Assembly: GCA_044227925.1 (NCBI GenBank)
Contig: JBGAVW010000001.1
Span: 180,096 to 244,095, forward strand
Reading direction: 5' to 3'
Origin: JADJLQ01 sp044227925
GTDB taxonomy: Bacteria > Bacteroidota > Bacteroidia > Chitinophagales > Saprospiraceae
DNA length: 64,000 nucleotides
Part shown: one piece after another, positions 38,024 through 47,081 of the stretch
How the letters are laid out: each line of letters begins with the position of its first letter
Position numbering within the stretch: position 1 is the stretch's first letter
Translations under genes and position numbers: made by a program
The notes under the pieces: generated by a model
Told to the model about the DNA's origin: nothing
Database searches by the model: none
What the model saw: the letters and a program-made list of their open reading frames with translations, nothing else

Positions 38024-39658
38024 ATGAAAAAAAGTGTAGCATTCGTACTGGTGACCATTGGTCTGTTTGGTTTTTCACTATTGCCTGATCCCAGCAATAG
38101 ATATTTTGAAATTACCAAAAATATTGAATTGTTTACCAATGTGTACAAGGAACTAAATTATTATTACGTAGATGATATAGAACCCGGCAAATTGATGAAA
38201 ATCGGTATTGATGCCATGTTGAATAGTCTCGACCCTTACACTAATTATTTTTCAGAAGCGCAGGTTGAAAACTATAGATTCAATACGGAAGGAAAATATC
38301 ACGGTATAGGCGCAGGGATAAAATTTATTGATGGTTTGCCTACCATATCTGAGATGTTTGAAGAATCACCGGCATACAAATCCGGTCTGTTTATTGGAGA
38401 CCAGATTGTGGGTATCAGCGGAAAGACCGTAAAAGGGAAATCCCAGGATGAGGTCAATGCTATGATGGAAGCTCCGGGTGAAGAAAAATTGGACTTATTA
38501 ATCAAAAGACCCGGTGAAAATAAAGAAACGGCTATATCAGTGACCAGAGGTGAAGTCGATGTACCCAATGTGCCTTACTCCGGCATGGTAAGTGATAAAA
38601 TCGGCTATATTAATTTAACTATTTTTACTGACCAGGCAGGTGCCCATGTAGCTTCTGCCCTTCAAACTCTTAAAAAAGAGAATCCCGGTATGACAGGTTT
38701 GATCCTTGATCTGAGAGACAATGGTGGTGGTCTGTTAAGGGAAGCAGTAAATGTATGTAATGTATTTATCCCCAAAAATGAATTAGTAGTGACTACAAAA
38801 GGAAAAGTAAAGGAATGGGATAGGGCCTTCAAAACTTTACAGGGCGGCGTAGATGAAAAGATCCCACTTACCATCCTGGTAGATAAAGGTACTGCTTCGG
38901 CGTCGGAAATTGTATCTGGAGTGATACAGGATTATGATCGTGGGGTAGTAATAGGACAGAGGTCTTATGGTAAAGGGTTGGTTCAAAACACCAGGCCCAT
39001 AGGTTATAATAGCCAGGTAAAGCTCACCACGGCAAAGTATTATATACCCAGCGGCCGGTGCATTCAAGCTGTAGAGTATGAGAATGGTGAACCCAAAAAT
39101 ATTCCGGACTCTCTCCGTGCTGAATTTAAAACAAAAGGAGGCAGAAAAGTGCTGGACGGAGGAGGAATACGACCGGATGTCTTTATAGATGCTTCCAGTG
39201 GATCAGAAATATTAAATCAACTGATTCAACAAGACATTATTTTCAAATATTGTACTGAGTATAAAGTAAAGCACAAAGAAATAAAAGCGCTTAAAGAATT
39301 TAAATTTGAAGACTTTGATGATTTCAAAAAATACGTAGCGACAGCTTCATTTAAGTATAAATCACCGGTACAGAATGCATTGAATGACCTTAAAAAATTA
39401 GCTGAATCCCAGGCTGATATGAAAAACCTGGCTGCAGATGCTGATGCCCTGGCTACGAAATATAAGGAAAACATACCAGAGCTTCTGGATAAATCTAAAA
39501 GCCTGATTATAAAACAAATAGAAAAAGAAATAATTCCAAGATATTATCTTCAAAAAGGGAAAATTGAAAAATCTCTTCAGGTAGATGAAGAAATAGAAGT
39601 AGCTATTAATCTATTAAATGATCCTGTCAAATATCAATCGTATTTGAAAAAACAATAG
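38024..39658 (+). CDS. ctp: S41 family C-terminal processing protease
   Basis: The 544-residue protein has an N-terminal signal/anchor (1-20), a PDZ domain (about 85-175) and the S41 core with VLVDKGTASASEIVSGVIQD, where the serine precedes EIVSG, and QRSYGKGLVQ with the catalytic lysine. A helical C-terminal part follows. It works in the periplasm on protein C-termini and envelope proteins. tsaB begins 3 nt after its stop. Confidence 0.93.
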   Translation: MKKSVAFVLVTIGLFGFSLLPDPSNRYFEITKNIELFTNVYKELNYYYVDDIEPGKLMKIGIDAMLNSLDPYTNYFSEAQVENYRFNTEGKYHGIGAGIKFIDGLPTISEMFEESPAYKSGLFIGDQIVGISGKTVKGKSQDEVNAMMEAPGEEKLDLLIKRPGENKETAISVTRGEVDVPNVPYSGMVSDKIGYINLTIFTDQAGAHVASALQTLKKENPGMTGLILDLRDNGGGLLREAVNVCNVFIPKNELVVTTKGKVKEWDRAFKTLQGGVDEKIPLTILVDKGTASASEIVSGVIQDYDRGVVIGQRSYGKGLVQNTRPIGYNSQVKLTTAKYYIPSGRCIQAVEYENGEPKNIPDSLRAEFKTKGGRKVLDGGGIRPDVFIDASSGSEILNQLIQQDIIFKYCTEYKVKHKEIKALKEFKFEDFDDFKKYVATASFKYKSPVQNALNDLKKLAESQADMKNLAADADALATKYKENIPELLDKSKSLIIKQIEKEIIPRYYLQKGKIEKSLQVDEEIEVAINLLNDPVKYQSYLKKQ

Positions 39659-39661
39659 TCT

Positions 39662-40360
39662 GTGAGTAGGGGAGAAGGACTGATTTTACATATTGATACC
39701 AGTACAGATATTTGTTCTGTAGCATTGTCTTTAAATTCAATGCTTATCTCCTCCTGTGCTGATGAATCAAAGGAAAGACGGCATGCTGCATTATTGCCTG
39801 GGATGCTGAAAGACCTTTTACATAAGTCATCCAAGACCTTGCAGCAGGTCTCAGCCATTGCTTATAGCCAGGGTCCGGGATCGTATACAGGTTTGAGGGT
39901 AGGTTTATCGAGTGCTAAGGCAATTTGTATGGCCTTGGAGTTACCATTGATCGCTGTTTCGACGCTGCATGCTTTGGCTCATTCTGTATTAAAAACCACA
40001 GACTACGATTTTATCATTTCCATGATAGATGCTGGCAGAAATGAGGTGTATCATGCAGTATATGACAACCAATACGAATTAGTTTCTGCTCCACAGCCAT
40101 TGATATTGAAGGAAAACAGTTTTGAAGAACATGGTGCCAATGGGAAAAAAATAATTTTAGTGGGAGATGGTTCTATAAAAGCAAAAGTCATTTTAAAAGC
40201 TTCTGACTCGGTATTCTATGGCGGTGAAAAGATGCTTGCTCAGCACATGATTGTCCCTGCGACAAATAAATTTTTAACTTATGCTTTTGAAGATCTGGCG
40301 TATTCTGTTCCCTTTTATTTAAAATCACCACAGTATAAAAAGTCTTTCATAAATAATTGA
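39662..40360 (+). CDS. tsaB: tRNA t6A biosynthesis protein TsaB
   Basis: The 232-residue protein starts at a GTG 3 nt after the protease gene. It shows the TsaB ASKHA-like fold: ILHIDTSTDICSVAL, ERRHAALLP and the signature SQGPGSYTGLRVGLSSAKAI. TsaB is the scaffold partner of TsaD in making N6-threonylcarbamoyladenosine in tRNAs that read ANN codons. The gene is complete. Confidence 0.94.
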   Translation: MSRGEGLILHIDTSTDICSVALSLNSMLISSCADESKERRHAALLPGMLKDLLHKSSKTLQQVSAIAYSQGPGSYTGLRVGLSSAKAICMALELPLIAVSTLHALAHSVLKTTDYDFIISMIDAGRNEVYHAVYDNQYELVSAPQPLILKENSFEEHGANGKKIILVGDGSIKAKVILKASDSVFYGGEKMLAQHMIVPATNKFLTYAFEDLAYSVPFYLKSPQYKKSFINN

Positions 40361-40549
40361 AATTCAGTAAAATGAATATATAAAATGGATTAATGTCTTG
40401 TTAATCCATCCTATTCCAGGAGCTATTATAAAAGAATATATGTTTTGGTTCAAAATGATTTTTGGATTTATAAGTTAAAATTGGCATGGTTATAGCATTA
40501 GCCAAGCCATTCAAACAATATAATTCATTTGAACCATAAACCTGGGAGT

Positions 40550-40888
40550 ATGAAAAAACAGAAACAAGAAATAGTAACGCTGAAAAAGGGACCTAAAGAC
40601 ATTCAGCTTGACTACACCGATTTGCGTCGTGCAGTGTTGGTATTACGTGCTGTAAACCATAAACTGCGCCAACGCATCATCGAAGTACTGGACGAAAGCG
40701 ATAATATGACTGTAACCGACATTTATATTAAATTAAGGCTGGAACAATCCGTAGCATCACAGCACCTGGCTATATTACGTAGGGCAGGAGTTGTAGTTAC
40801 CGACAGACAAGGAAAATTTATTTATTACTCACTTGATAAGGAAAGATTGAACCAAATATCAAAATTAATTGAAGGATTAGTAGGTTAA
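40550..40888 (+). CDS. ArsR-type winged-helix regulator 1
   Basis: From the ATG at 40550, with GGGAG just upstream, this is a 112-residue protein. The winged helix spans about 35-100 (MTVTDIYIKLRLEQSVASQHLAILRRAGVV, wing DRQGKFIYYSL). It has no cysteine, so it lacks the ArsR/SmtB metal sites that use Cys. A TTG seven codons upstream is possible but less likely. A strong terminator follows, so it is a single-gene transcript. It is clearly related to the protein encoded at 41104. Confidence 0.85.
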   Translation: MKKQKQEIVTLKKGPKDIQLDYTDLRRAVLVLRAVNHKLRQRIIEVLDESDNMTVTDIYIKLRLEQSVASQHLAILRRAGVVVTDRQGKFIYYSLDKERLNQISKLIEGLVG

Positions 40889-40921
40889 ACCATTTTTAGA
40901 GTTAACTTATTTTAAAATATT

Positions 40922-40959
40922 AAAAGTCAATGAATTACGTTCATTGACTTTTGTTTTTT
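40922..40959 (+). terminator. Rho-independent terminator after ArsR-type gene 1
   Basis: A perfect 13-bp stem (AAAAGTCAATGAA with its complement) and a five-base loop are followed by GTTTTTT. Confidence 0.9.
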
Positions 40960-41103
40960 AGCTCATTTTTATGATATTTTACTTGCAAAAAATACTGAAT
41001 TACTTAAATATATAATTTTTTTTTAATATTTTCTTTGTCATATTAGAACTATTTATCATATTTGTCATCGCTAGATATTTTATTGACCTACTAAAGAGTA
41101 TTT

Positions 41104-41442
41104 ATGAAGAAGACTACAATTAGTTTTGAACAGGACAAACTACAGTATTCCTGTGACCTCATGAGGGCCTTAGCTCACCCTCTGCGGTTGAAGATTTTAG
41201 AGTTTATCGATCGCCACGAAGTGATCAATGTAAATAAAATCTACAATGCGCTGAAAATCGAGCAAAGTATTACTTCTCAACATTTAAAGATTTTGAAAGG
41301 TGTGGGGATAGTAGACAATAATAAAGATGGTAAGTTTAAACATTATCAGATCGACTACGAACGGATGTTGAAAACGATCAAAGCCATCAATGAATTTGTC
41401 GGTAAAACCGTGCCTGAAAACAATCTGGCTGAGAAAGTCTGA
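41104..41442 (+). CDS. ArsR-type winged-helix regulator 2
   Basis: The 112-residue protein aligns over its length with the regulator at 40550 (LAHPLRLKILEF, IEQSITSQHLKILKGVGIV, DGKFKHYQID). It has one cysteine and no CxC motif. No efflux pump, metal enzyme or arsenic gene lies nearby. The two genes look like an old duplication, now with separate transcription. Confidence 0.85.
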   Translation: MKKTTISFEQDKLQYSCDLMRALAHPLRLKILEFIDRHEVINVNKIYNALKIEQSITSQHLKILKGVGIVDNNKDGKFKHYQIDYERMLKTIKAINEFVGKTVPENNLAEKV

Positions 41443-41585
41443 TTAGGTCAGACCACTTGGAGATTTGAAAGCTCCCATCCCCTTTTTTAAAACAGTATGT
41501 CAGTAATCCAAAACAGCGAAACCCAACAAGCAGAATACCCCAAATTCAGTTTCCCCTTATAACAGATTTTATTATTAGATGATAC

Positions 41586-42386
41586 TCAGGAATTGGCTTG
41601 ACCATTTTCCTCAAGCTCTTTTTTGATGTCTTCCTGGTGTGGATCAGTCTGCCCGGTGGGCACTGCAGGTTTCATATCATCCACCGAATTGTTGTCCGGT
41701 GCACTGGTTTCGGCTTTGGAAATAAGTTCTTTATTTTCAATAGTATCTTCTTTGGGCGATTTGAAAAAATCCCGATGAAATATCAACAGGCTTATAACCC
41801 CCGTAGATATGGCCGCATCAGCGATATTAAAGACTGGCCTGAAAAATTGGAACTGTTTACCACCTAACCAGGCTGGCAGGGTAGTATCTATCAATGGGAA
41901 ATACAACATATCTACAACCCGGCCAAATAAAAAAGGGGCATACCCTTTAGAAGGATTATATTCGGCCAATCCTCCCTGGTAATAGGATTCTGTAAATAAC
42001 AATCCGTAAAATGCGGAGTCTAAAATATTGCCAATCGCTCCGGCCAATATCAATGAAAAACATAAAAGCAATCCCCAGCGTTCTTTTGATTTTATCAGCC
42101 TGTAAATAATATAAATAAGAAAACCAATTGCAACGATCCTGAAAAGACTTAGTGCTAATTTCCCGGTCTTTCCACCCAGCGATATGCCGAAAGCCATACC
42201 TTCATTTTCGACAAAATGGATTCGAGCCCATTCCAATCCCAATAGTTTTATTTCATCTCCATACTCCATATTGGTTTTTACCCAAATTTTAAGGCATTGA
42301 TCCAGAAATAAAATCACCAGTACTGTGACTACACAAAGTATGGATCTATTCCGTATTCGACCAGGGTCTAATGTTAATTCTTCCAT
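41586..42386 (-). CDS. lspA: Lipoprotein signal peptidase (signal peptidase II)
   Basis: From the ATG at 42386 this is a 266-residue protein with four membrane helices and the two catalytic aspartates in GNILDSAF and FNIADAAIS. It removes signal peptides from lipoproteins such as SusD. It is longer than the roughly 165 residues of E. coli LspA because of a loop insertion (SYYQGGLAEYNPSKGY and following) and a charged C-terminal tail of about 55 residues. An upstream in-frame start exists, but a -7 box at 42394-42401 overlaps that region. Confidence 0.94.
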   Translation of the reverse strand: MEELTLDPGRIRNRSILCVVTVLVILFLDQCLKIWVKTNMEYGDEIKLLGLEWARIHFVENEGMAFGISLGGKTGKLALSLFRIVAIGFLIYIIYRLIKSKERWGLLLCFSLILAGAIGNILDSAFYGLLFTESYYQGGLAEYNPSKGYAPFLFGRVVDMLYFPLIDTTLPAWLGGKQFQFFRPVFNIADAAISTGVISLLIFHRDFFKSPKEDTIENKELISKAETSAPDNNSVDDMKPAVPTGQTDPHQEDIKKELEENGQANS

Positions 42387-42393
42387 GCGGGTG

Positions 42394-42401
42394 CAAAGGT
42401 A
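42394..42401 (-). promoter_or_regulatory. -7 element close to the lspA start
   Basis: The reverse strand reads TACCTTTG, 7 nt before the ATG at 42386. It argues for that start and for a nearly leaderless mRNA. Confidence 0.55.
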
Positions 42402-42547
42402 GATATATGGAGGCAATGTCCGCAATTTAATTGTGATTCAAGTCAGCAGCTTCAATGAGTAAAAATGAGTGAAAAATAGTTCAAATTGCATCGGGCTCTA
42501 GTTGCATGAATCGTCTATATTCGCCGCCGTATATCCATCCGTAATAC

Positions 42548-45466
42548 ATGTCGACAGAGAAAAAACCTGTAATCTTATTTATTCCTCAATACCTCGCAAA
42601 AGGATTTGGGTTTTTGAGTTTTCACTATGTGATCAAAAAAGGGATATCTATCGAATACCTCCCTATGAATATCATGGATCTAAAGTCTATCCATAGATCG
42701 ATACCCGACGAGGCATTTATAGCACTGAAGTCTCTGTCTGATCCGGTAATAGCGACTCAAAAAAACGAATTTGCTAAAATTTTAAAGAAAAGTGCTTCAA
42801 GTCAAAACCTGGAGGGGCTGTTGCATAAAAAAATATTGCGGCTAATCAATGAGACATTTATGCAGAACCTGTATCATTGGAAACAGTTACCCTGGTTTCA
42901 TCAAACCAAAGATCCGGTACGAAAAAGTATTCGAAAAAGCCCATGCAGTCTGCAGGATGCAAAAGCGGTTTTAAAATTTAAAGTAACATACGATGAAGAT
43001 AAGGGCTTGCAACTCCTCCAATATATACAGATTGGAAAAGCCTTGTATAATCTGGATGAATTTAAACGTACTGTGTTTTTCCTGGAATATGAAAGTCAGT
43101 ATTTTATAATCGGTATCAACGATGCTACTATTCTCGATTATATCGATTCCAATGTATCTAAGTTTGCTTTTGTACCCAAAGAATTTTTCCAGCAGATAGT
43201 CCGGTACCTGGAGTCAAAAGGATATGAGGTAGATAGAAATAATTGCTTTACCTCAGTCGAGATCAATTCTTTTCCGGTGTACAGGATCATTGTTAGCGAG
43301 ATCAGTGATGCTTTTTTGCAATTTATCCCTTCCTATTCGTATGAGGGCATCATCATCGAAGGCAATCATCAGGATAAAATAGAGGTGGAAAGACTAGGTG
43401 AATTGTATACCATACACCGAAATAAAGCTGCCGAACAAAAACTGATTGATGAAATAAAATCAAAACATCCATCCTTTGCCACCCAGTTTAATAATAATTT
43501 TTTTGTTCCATTTGATGTTGCTAAAAAAAACAATTGGTTCCTGAAAGTGTATCAGGGTTGGATAGATCAGGGAATAGAAATCATAGGGCTGGATTTATTA
43601 GAACACTTTAGATACTCCGCACATAAAGTGGCAACGGCCACCAAATGGTTGTCTGCTGAAAATGGAGTAAGCACTATAGAGTTTACTACCCAGTTTGGCG
43701 ACGAAATCATTAAAAATAAAGAACTTCAAAAAATCATCCAATCCAATCAAAAGAGTATTTTATTAGAAGATAATTCCATAGGAGTTTTTACGGATGAATG
43801 GCTATTGCAATATTCATTGATACTGAAACATGCTAAAATAGGAGACCATAATACAATATTGATCAATAATCGCTTGCTTCAATGGTTGGAAACTGCCACT
43901 ATAGAAAATATTGAGAATCAAATCATCACTGAAGAATGGGTAACCAAGTGGAAAAAATGGCAACAGGTCGAAGAGAGGGTATATCCTGTGCCGAAAGGCA
44001 TACAGGCAAGCCTACGGCCATACCAGATAAAAGGTTTTGAATGGATGACCTTATTGTCTGAAATCGGAGCGGGAGCTTGCCTCGCGGATGACATGGGACT
44101 TGGTAAGACATTGCAGACCATTTGTTTTATAAGCCATTTATCTGAGCTGCAAACCGGCGATAAATTTTTAATTGTTTGCCCTGCCTCACTCATCTATAAT
44201 TGGAAAGCCGAATTTGAAAAATTTGCGCCTGCTTTGCAAACCTATTTGTATAAAGGAGGCATCGATGAGTTTTCAGAGTTTTGGAATGGAGAATACCAAA
44301 TTATGATTGCCACCTATGGCATGGTGCGGAGCCAAATTGATTACCTCGAATCCAGACTTTGGGCAGGAATTGTTATTGATGAAAGTCACAATATCAAAAA
44401 CCCATCTGCCCTCATCACCAAATCAGTTCAGCGACTACGAAGTAAATCCAAAGTGGCTTTAAGTGGTACTCCGGTCATGAACAACACGTTTGATTTGTAC
44501 TCCCAATTTGAATTTTTATTGCCCGGTTTCCTGGGTGGTCCCGAATTTTTTAGAAAAGAATATGCAGACCCTATTGATAAAGATGGGAATAAACTAAAGT
44601 CTGAAACCCTGCATAAAATCACCCGGCCGTATATCTTGCGCCGTACCAAATCACAGGTCGCAAATGACCTGCCGGAAAAAACGGTATCTGTCCTCTGGTG
44701 CGAAATGGATGAAAAACAACGGGCTATATACCAGGAAGTAAAGACCAATATCAGAAAAAGTATATTTCTGGATATAAACAATGTGGGCTTGGCTAATGCC
44801 AAGATAGGGATACTGTCAGGCATAAGTCGGCTAAAACAAATCTGTTGTGCTCCCGGATTAGTTGAGGAATATACAGATAAAAATGCCCCCAATTCCATCA
44901 AACTTCAACTGTTATTGGAAGAATTGAATAATCAGCTGACCAAGAATAAAGTCTTGGTCTTTTCGCAATTCAAGGGTATGCTGCATCTTATAGCTAAAGA
45001 GTTGAAAAAATCAGGTATTCCCTACTATCATTTTGATGGTGATACTAAAGTGGAGTTGAGGCAGGAAATGGTAAATGCCTTTAATAGCGATGATGATCCG
45101 GCCAGAGTGTTTTTGATCTCACTCAAAGCCGGAAATACAGGTCTCAATCTTACTGCCGCAGATTATGTATTTTTAGTAGATCCCTGGTGGAACACCTCGG
45201 TAGAAGATCAGGCCATCGATCGTACTCATCGAATAGGGCAGACCAAACAGGTAATGGCCTATAAGATGATTTGCAAAGACTCGATCGAGGAAAGAATCAT
45301 AAAACTGCAGGAAAGAAAGAAAATGACATCAGAAACCCTGGTAAAATCAGAAGATGGTTATACCAAAGAACTTTCCGATATGGAAATGAATAATTTCCTT
45401 ACAAAATCAGAAAATGGGTTCATTGCTGGCCTGAATCAGGAAGATGTGGAGTATTTATTTGGTTAA
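42548..45466 (+). CDS. SNF2-family DNA helicase/translocase
   Basis: The 972-residue protein has an uncharacterised N-terminal half (1-480). The SNF2 motor then spans about 490-950: motif I DDMGLGKTLQT near 511, motif II DESHNIKN, motif III ALSGTPVMNN, and the motif V/VI region LKAGNTGLNLTAADYVFLVD and QAIDRTHRIGQ. Bacterial members include RapA-like remodelers and stand-alone SNF2 proteins of unknown role. No restriction-modification or defence partner lies beside it. A TATATTCG box at 42516-42523 may be its -7 element. Confidence 0.93.
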   Translation: MSTEKKPVILFIPQYLAKGFGFLSFHYVIKKGISIEYLPMNIMDLKSIHRSIPDEAFIALKSLSDPVIATQKNEFAKILKKSASSQNLEGLLHKKILRLINETFMQNLYHWKQLPWFHQTKDPVRKSIRKSPCSLQDAKAVLKFKVTYDEDKGLQLLQYIQIGKALYNLDEFKRTVFFLEYESQYFIIGINDATILDYIDSNVSKFAFVPKEFFQQIVRYLESKGYEVDRNNCFTSVEINSFPVYRIIVSEISDAFLQFIPSYSYEGIIIEGNHQDKIEVERLGELYTIHRNKAAEQKLIDEIKSKHPSFATQFNNNFFVPFDVAKKNNWFLKVYQGWIDQGIEIIGLDLLEHFRYSAHKVATATKWLSAENGVSTIEFTTQFGDEIIKNKELQKIIQSNQKSILLEDNSIGVFTDEWLLQYSLILKHAKIGDHNTILINNRLLQWLETATIENIENQIITEEWVTKWKKWQQVEERVYPVPKGIQASLRPYQIKGFEWMTLLSEIGAGACLADDMGLGKTLQTICFISHLSELQTGDKFLIVCPASLIYNWKAEFEKFAPALQTYLYKGGIDEFSEFWNGEYQIMIATYGMVRSQIDYLESRLWAGIVIDESHNIKNPSALITKSVQRLRSKSKVALSGTPVMNNTFDLYSQFEFLLPGFLGGPEFFRKEYADPIDKDGNKLKSETLHKITRPYILRRTKSQVANDLPEKTVSVLWCEMDEKQRAIYQEVKTNIRKSIFLDINNVGLANAKIGILSGISRLKQICCAPGLVEEYTDKNAPNSIKLQLLLEELNNQLTKNKVLVFSQFKGMLHLIAKELKKSGIPYYHFDGDTKVELRQEMVNAFNSDDDPARVFLISLKAGNTGLNLTAADYVFLVDPWWNTSVEDQAIDRTHRIGQTKQVMAYKMICKDSIEERIIKLQERKKMTSETLVKSEDGYTKELSDMEMNNFLTKSENGFIAGLNQEDVEYLFG

Positions 45467-45511
45467 AAATTAAAAAATCACAACCTATTCCATTAAACTG
45501 GATAAAAATTT

Positions 45512-45519
45512 TACTTTTG
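45512..45519 (+). promoter_or_regulatory. -7 element of tRNA-Ala
   Basis: TACTTTTG matches TAnnTTTG and lies 20 nt before the 5' end of the tRNA. Confidence 0.55.
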
Positions 45520-45539
45520 CAGTCCTTATTTTATTCAAT

Positions 45540-45633
<94 letters not shown>

Positions 45634-45635
45634 TT

Positions 45636-45887
45636 ATGTTTACGGTTTATATCATTTATAGTGCAAATTCAGATCGATTTTACGTAGGCTACACTTCAGA
45701 TTTAGTTAAAAGAATTCATGAACATAATTCTGGTATGAATACAAGTACAGCAAACTCACATGATTGGGTCGTTCAATTTAGCCGAAAGTTCGAAAGTAGA
45801 ATACAGGCGGTGGAATTTGAAAATTTCATTAAGAAGAAGAAAAGCAGGAAGTACATTCAATGGTTGATTAGTAGCCAAACTGAATAG
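45636..45887 (+). CDS. Small GIY-YIG nuclease
   Basis: The 83-residue protein is a stand-alone GIY-YIG domain of the UPF0213/YhbQ size class: VYIIYS and FYVGYTSDL form the two signature strands, KRIHEHN holds the conserved Arg, and AVEFENFIKKKKSRKYIQWLI the metal-binding Glu. The ATG is 22 nt after tRNA-Ala. Its stop codon TAG is the first three bases of a partial tRNA-Ala copy. If that TAG were read through, the frame would stay open for 21 more codons to a TGA at 45951. The layout suggests a small mobile element that uses the tRNA gene as its site. Confidence 0.9.
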   Translation: MFTVYIIYSANSDRFYVGYTSDLVKRIHEHNSGMNTSTANSHDWVVQFSRKFESRIQAVEFENFIKKKKSRKYIQWLISSQTE

Positions 45888-45949
45888 AGCGCTTGCAGCT
45901 CCGAAAGCATTCGGAGAAGAGGTCATCGGTTCGACTCCGATATGCTCCA
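45885..45949 (+). pseudogene. Partial tRNA-Ala copy with replaced anticodon arm
   Basis: TAGAGCGCTTGCA (45885-45897) matches tRNA-Ala 45560-45572, and 45917-45949 matches its 3' part exactly. The acceptor 5' strand and D-arm start are missing. Between the matching parts the anticodon loop is replaced by a hairpin (45899-45916). Confidence 0.85.
45899..45916 (+). repeat. Hairpin inside the partial tRNA copy
   Basis: CTCCGAA and TTCGGAG form a perfect 7-bp stem around AGCA. It has no counterpart in the intact tRNA. Confidence 0.9.
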
Positions 45950-45968
45950 CTGATTTTACACCCATCTT
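45917..45968 (+). repeat. Direct repeat, copy 2
   Basis: This is the second copy of the tRNA-Ala 3' end and flank, 336 nt after copy 1. It bounds the GIY-YIG unit on the right. Confidence 0.9.
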
Positions 45969-46064
45969 TATAAACTACTGCGTGGTCTGATTTCATTAAT
46001 TGACTTTTATACCAAAATTCATTACTCTGAAGGAATATGACTTTTGTAAAAAACAAGCCTCAAT

Positions 46065-46191
46065 ATGAACCAGTCAAAAAAGTTAGAAACTGTTTTACAT
46101 CGAGCAGGCTATGAATTTACGGCAAAAAAATGGTGATTAAAATTAAAATCGCTTTGCAGATGAAGATATTCCGGCTGTCATACAGTTTTAG
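46065..46191 (+). pseudogene. Possible remnant of a small gene
   Basis: An ATG at 46065 opens 23 codons (ending LHRAGYEFTAKKW) before TGA. In the +1 frame, after two TAA codons, a protein-like end follows (NRFADEDIPAVIQF, stop at 46189). The two parts could be one gene broken by a frameshift near an A7 run. I recognise no family, and chance is possible. Confidence 0.3.
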
Positions 46192-46231
46192 TATTGATTT
46201 GAAAATTAGATAAAATACCCAATAAAAACAT

Positions 46232-46984
46232 TCAATACACCGGACTCGCCTCGACCCGTTTAATCGCAATTAATATACCCACGGTCAAGACACTGCTTAT
46301 AGCCAATGATCCCAAAAGCGGAACATAGGATATCAATAAGCCAATGGCCCCAAACACCAACGCTATGCCGGGATAAAAATTGAGCGAATGTTTGATACCT
46401 TGCTTTATACTGGCACCCCGTACATCGTGAAGGCCATCGATAATCACAGCTCCGAATAAAAAGCTTTGAATCAGAAATTTGACTACAGGTTTAAACCATG
46501 TTCCACCAGTCATGCTCAAAATTCCTGATGATATACCGACAAATACCTGTTCCAATACATAGCAAATTAAAAGGGTAATGAAAGTACGAATTTGAGATTT
46601 TACAAATGTCCTTAAACTGGGTCGGTATGGAATGCCATATAAGGTCTCCACCGTTCGGCCACCAAAATGATAGGCCAAAGACATAGTAAAAAACAGAAAT
46701 ATATATTTATAAGAGTCAGACCTGACGAACGACCAATCTGACATCAAGGCACCACCCGTAAAACCTAAACTTACTTTATCCAGGTCACCCGTAACCACAT
46801 CCCCTATTTTTGATATGGCTTTACCGATTAACCCAAACATTTTTACACCAAAATAAAGTGCGACTAAAATGGAGCTGGTATAGATCCATCTCATATTTTG
46901 CCAGTTGTTCCAAATTTGGTACCGGGCAATAAAGTCCTTGCTTATTTTCAATGATCCAATTGAAATAATGATCTGTCTGAGCAT
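46232..46984 (-). CDS. Integral membrane protein of unknown function
   Basis: The 250-residue protein has about five hydrophobic segments: near residues 35-55, 90-108, 130-150, 165-185 and 205-240. The pattern resembles EI24/CysZ-like membrane proteins, but I see no decisive motif. It stands alone between the GIY-YIG unit and ribBA. Confidence 0.7.
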   Translation of the reverse strand: MLRQIIISIGSLKISKDFIARYQIWNNWQNMRWIYTSSILVALYFGVKMFGLIGKAISKIGDVVTGDLDKVSLGFTGGALMSDWSFVRSDSYKYIFLFFTMSLAYHFGGRTVETLYGIPYRPSLRTFVKSQIRTFITLLICYVLEQVFVGISSGILSMTGGTWFKPVVKFLIQSFLFGAVIIDGLHDVRGASIKQGIKHSLNFYPGIALVFGAIGLLISYVPLLGSLAISSVLTVGILIAIKRVEASPVY

Positions 46985-47081
46985 TTCGGGAGAAATTTAA
47001 TTACTAATCTAACCCAAAGATCTGTGATTGAATTCCTCCTATTTAGAGATTATCGATCAAAGAAGCGAGGTAATTGACCAA

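Noticed and set aside
44428..44901. Reverse frame of 157 codons inside the SNF2 gene
   Set aside because: It is antisense to the helicase motifs and shows no recognisable domain.
42548..45466. Anti-phage defence island around the SNF2 helicase
   Set aside because: SNF2 proteins occur in defence systems, but the neighbours are lspA and tRNA-Ala, and no nuclease or methylase partner is adjacent.
45756..45965. Reverse-strand frame of 69 codons across the GIY-YIG gene and the tRNA remnant
   Set aside because: It is a shadow of the nuclease gene and of the tRNA T-arm, a well-known source of false protein entries.
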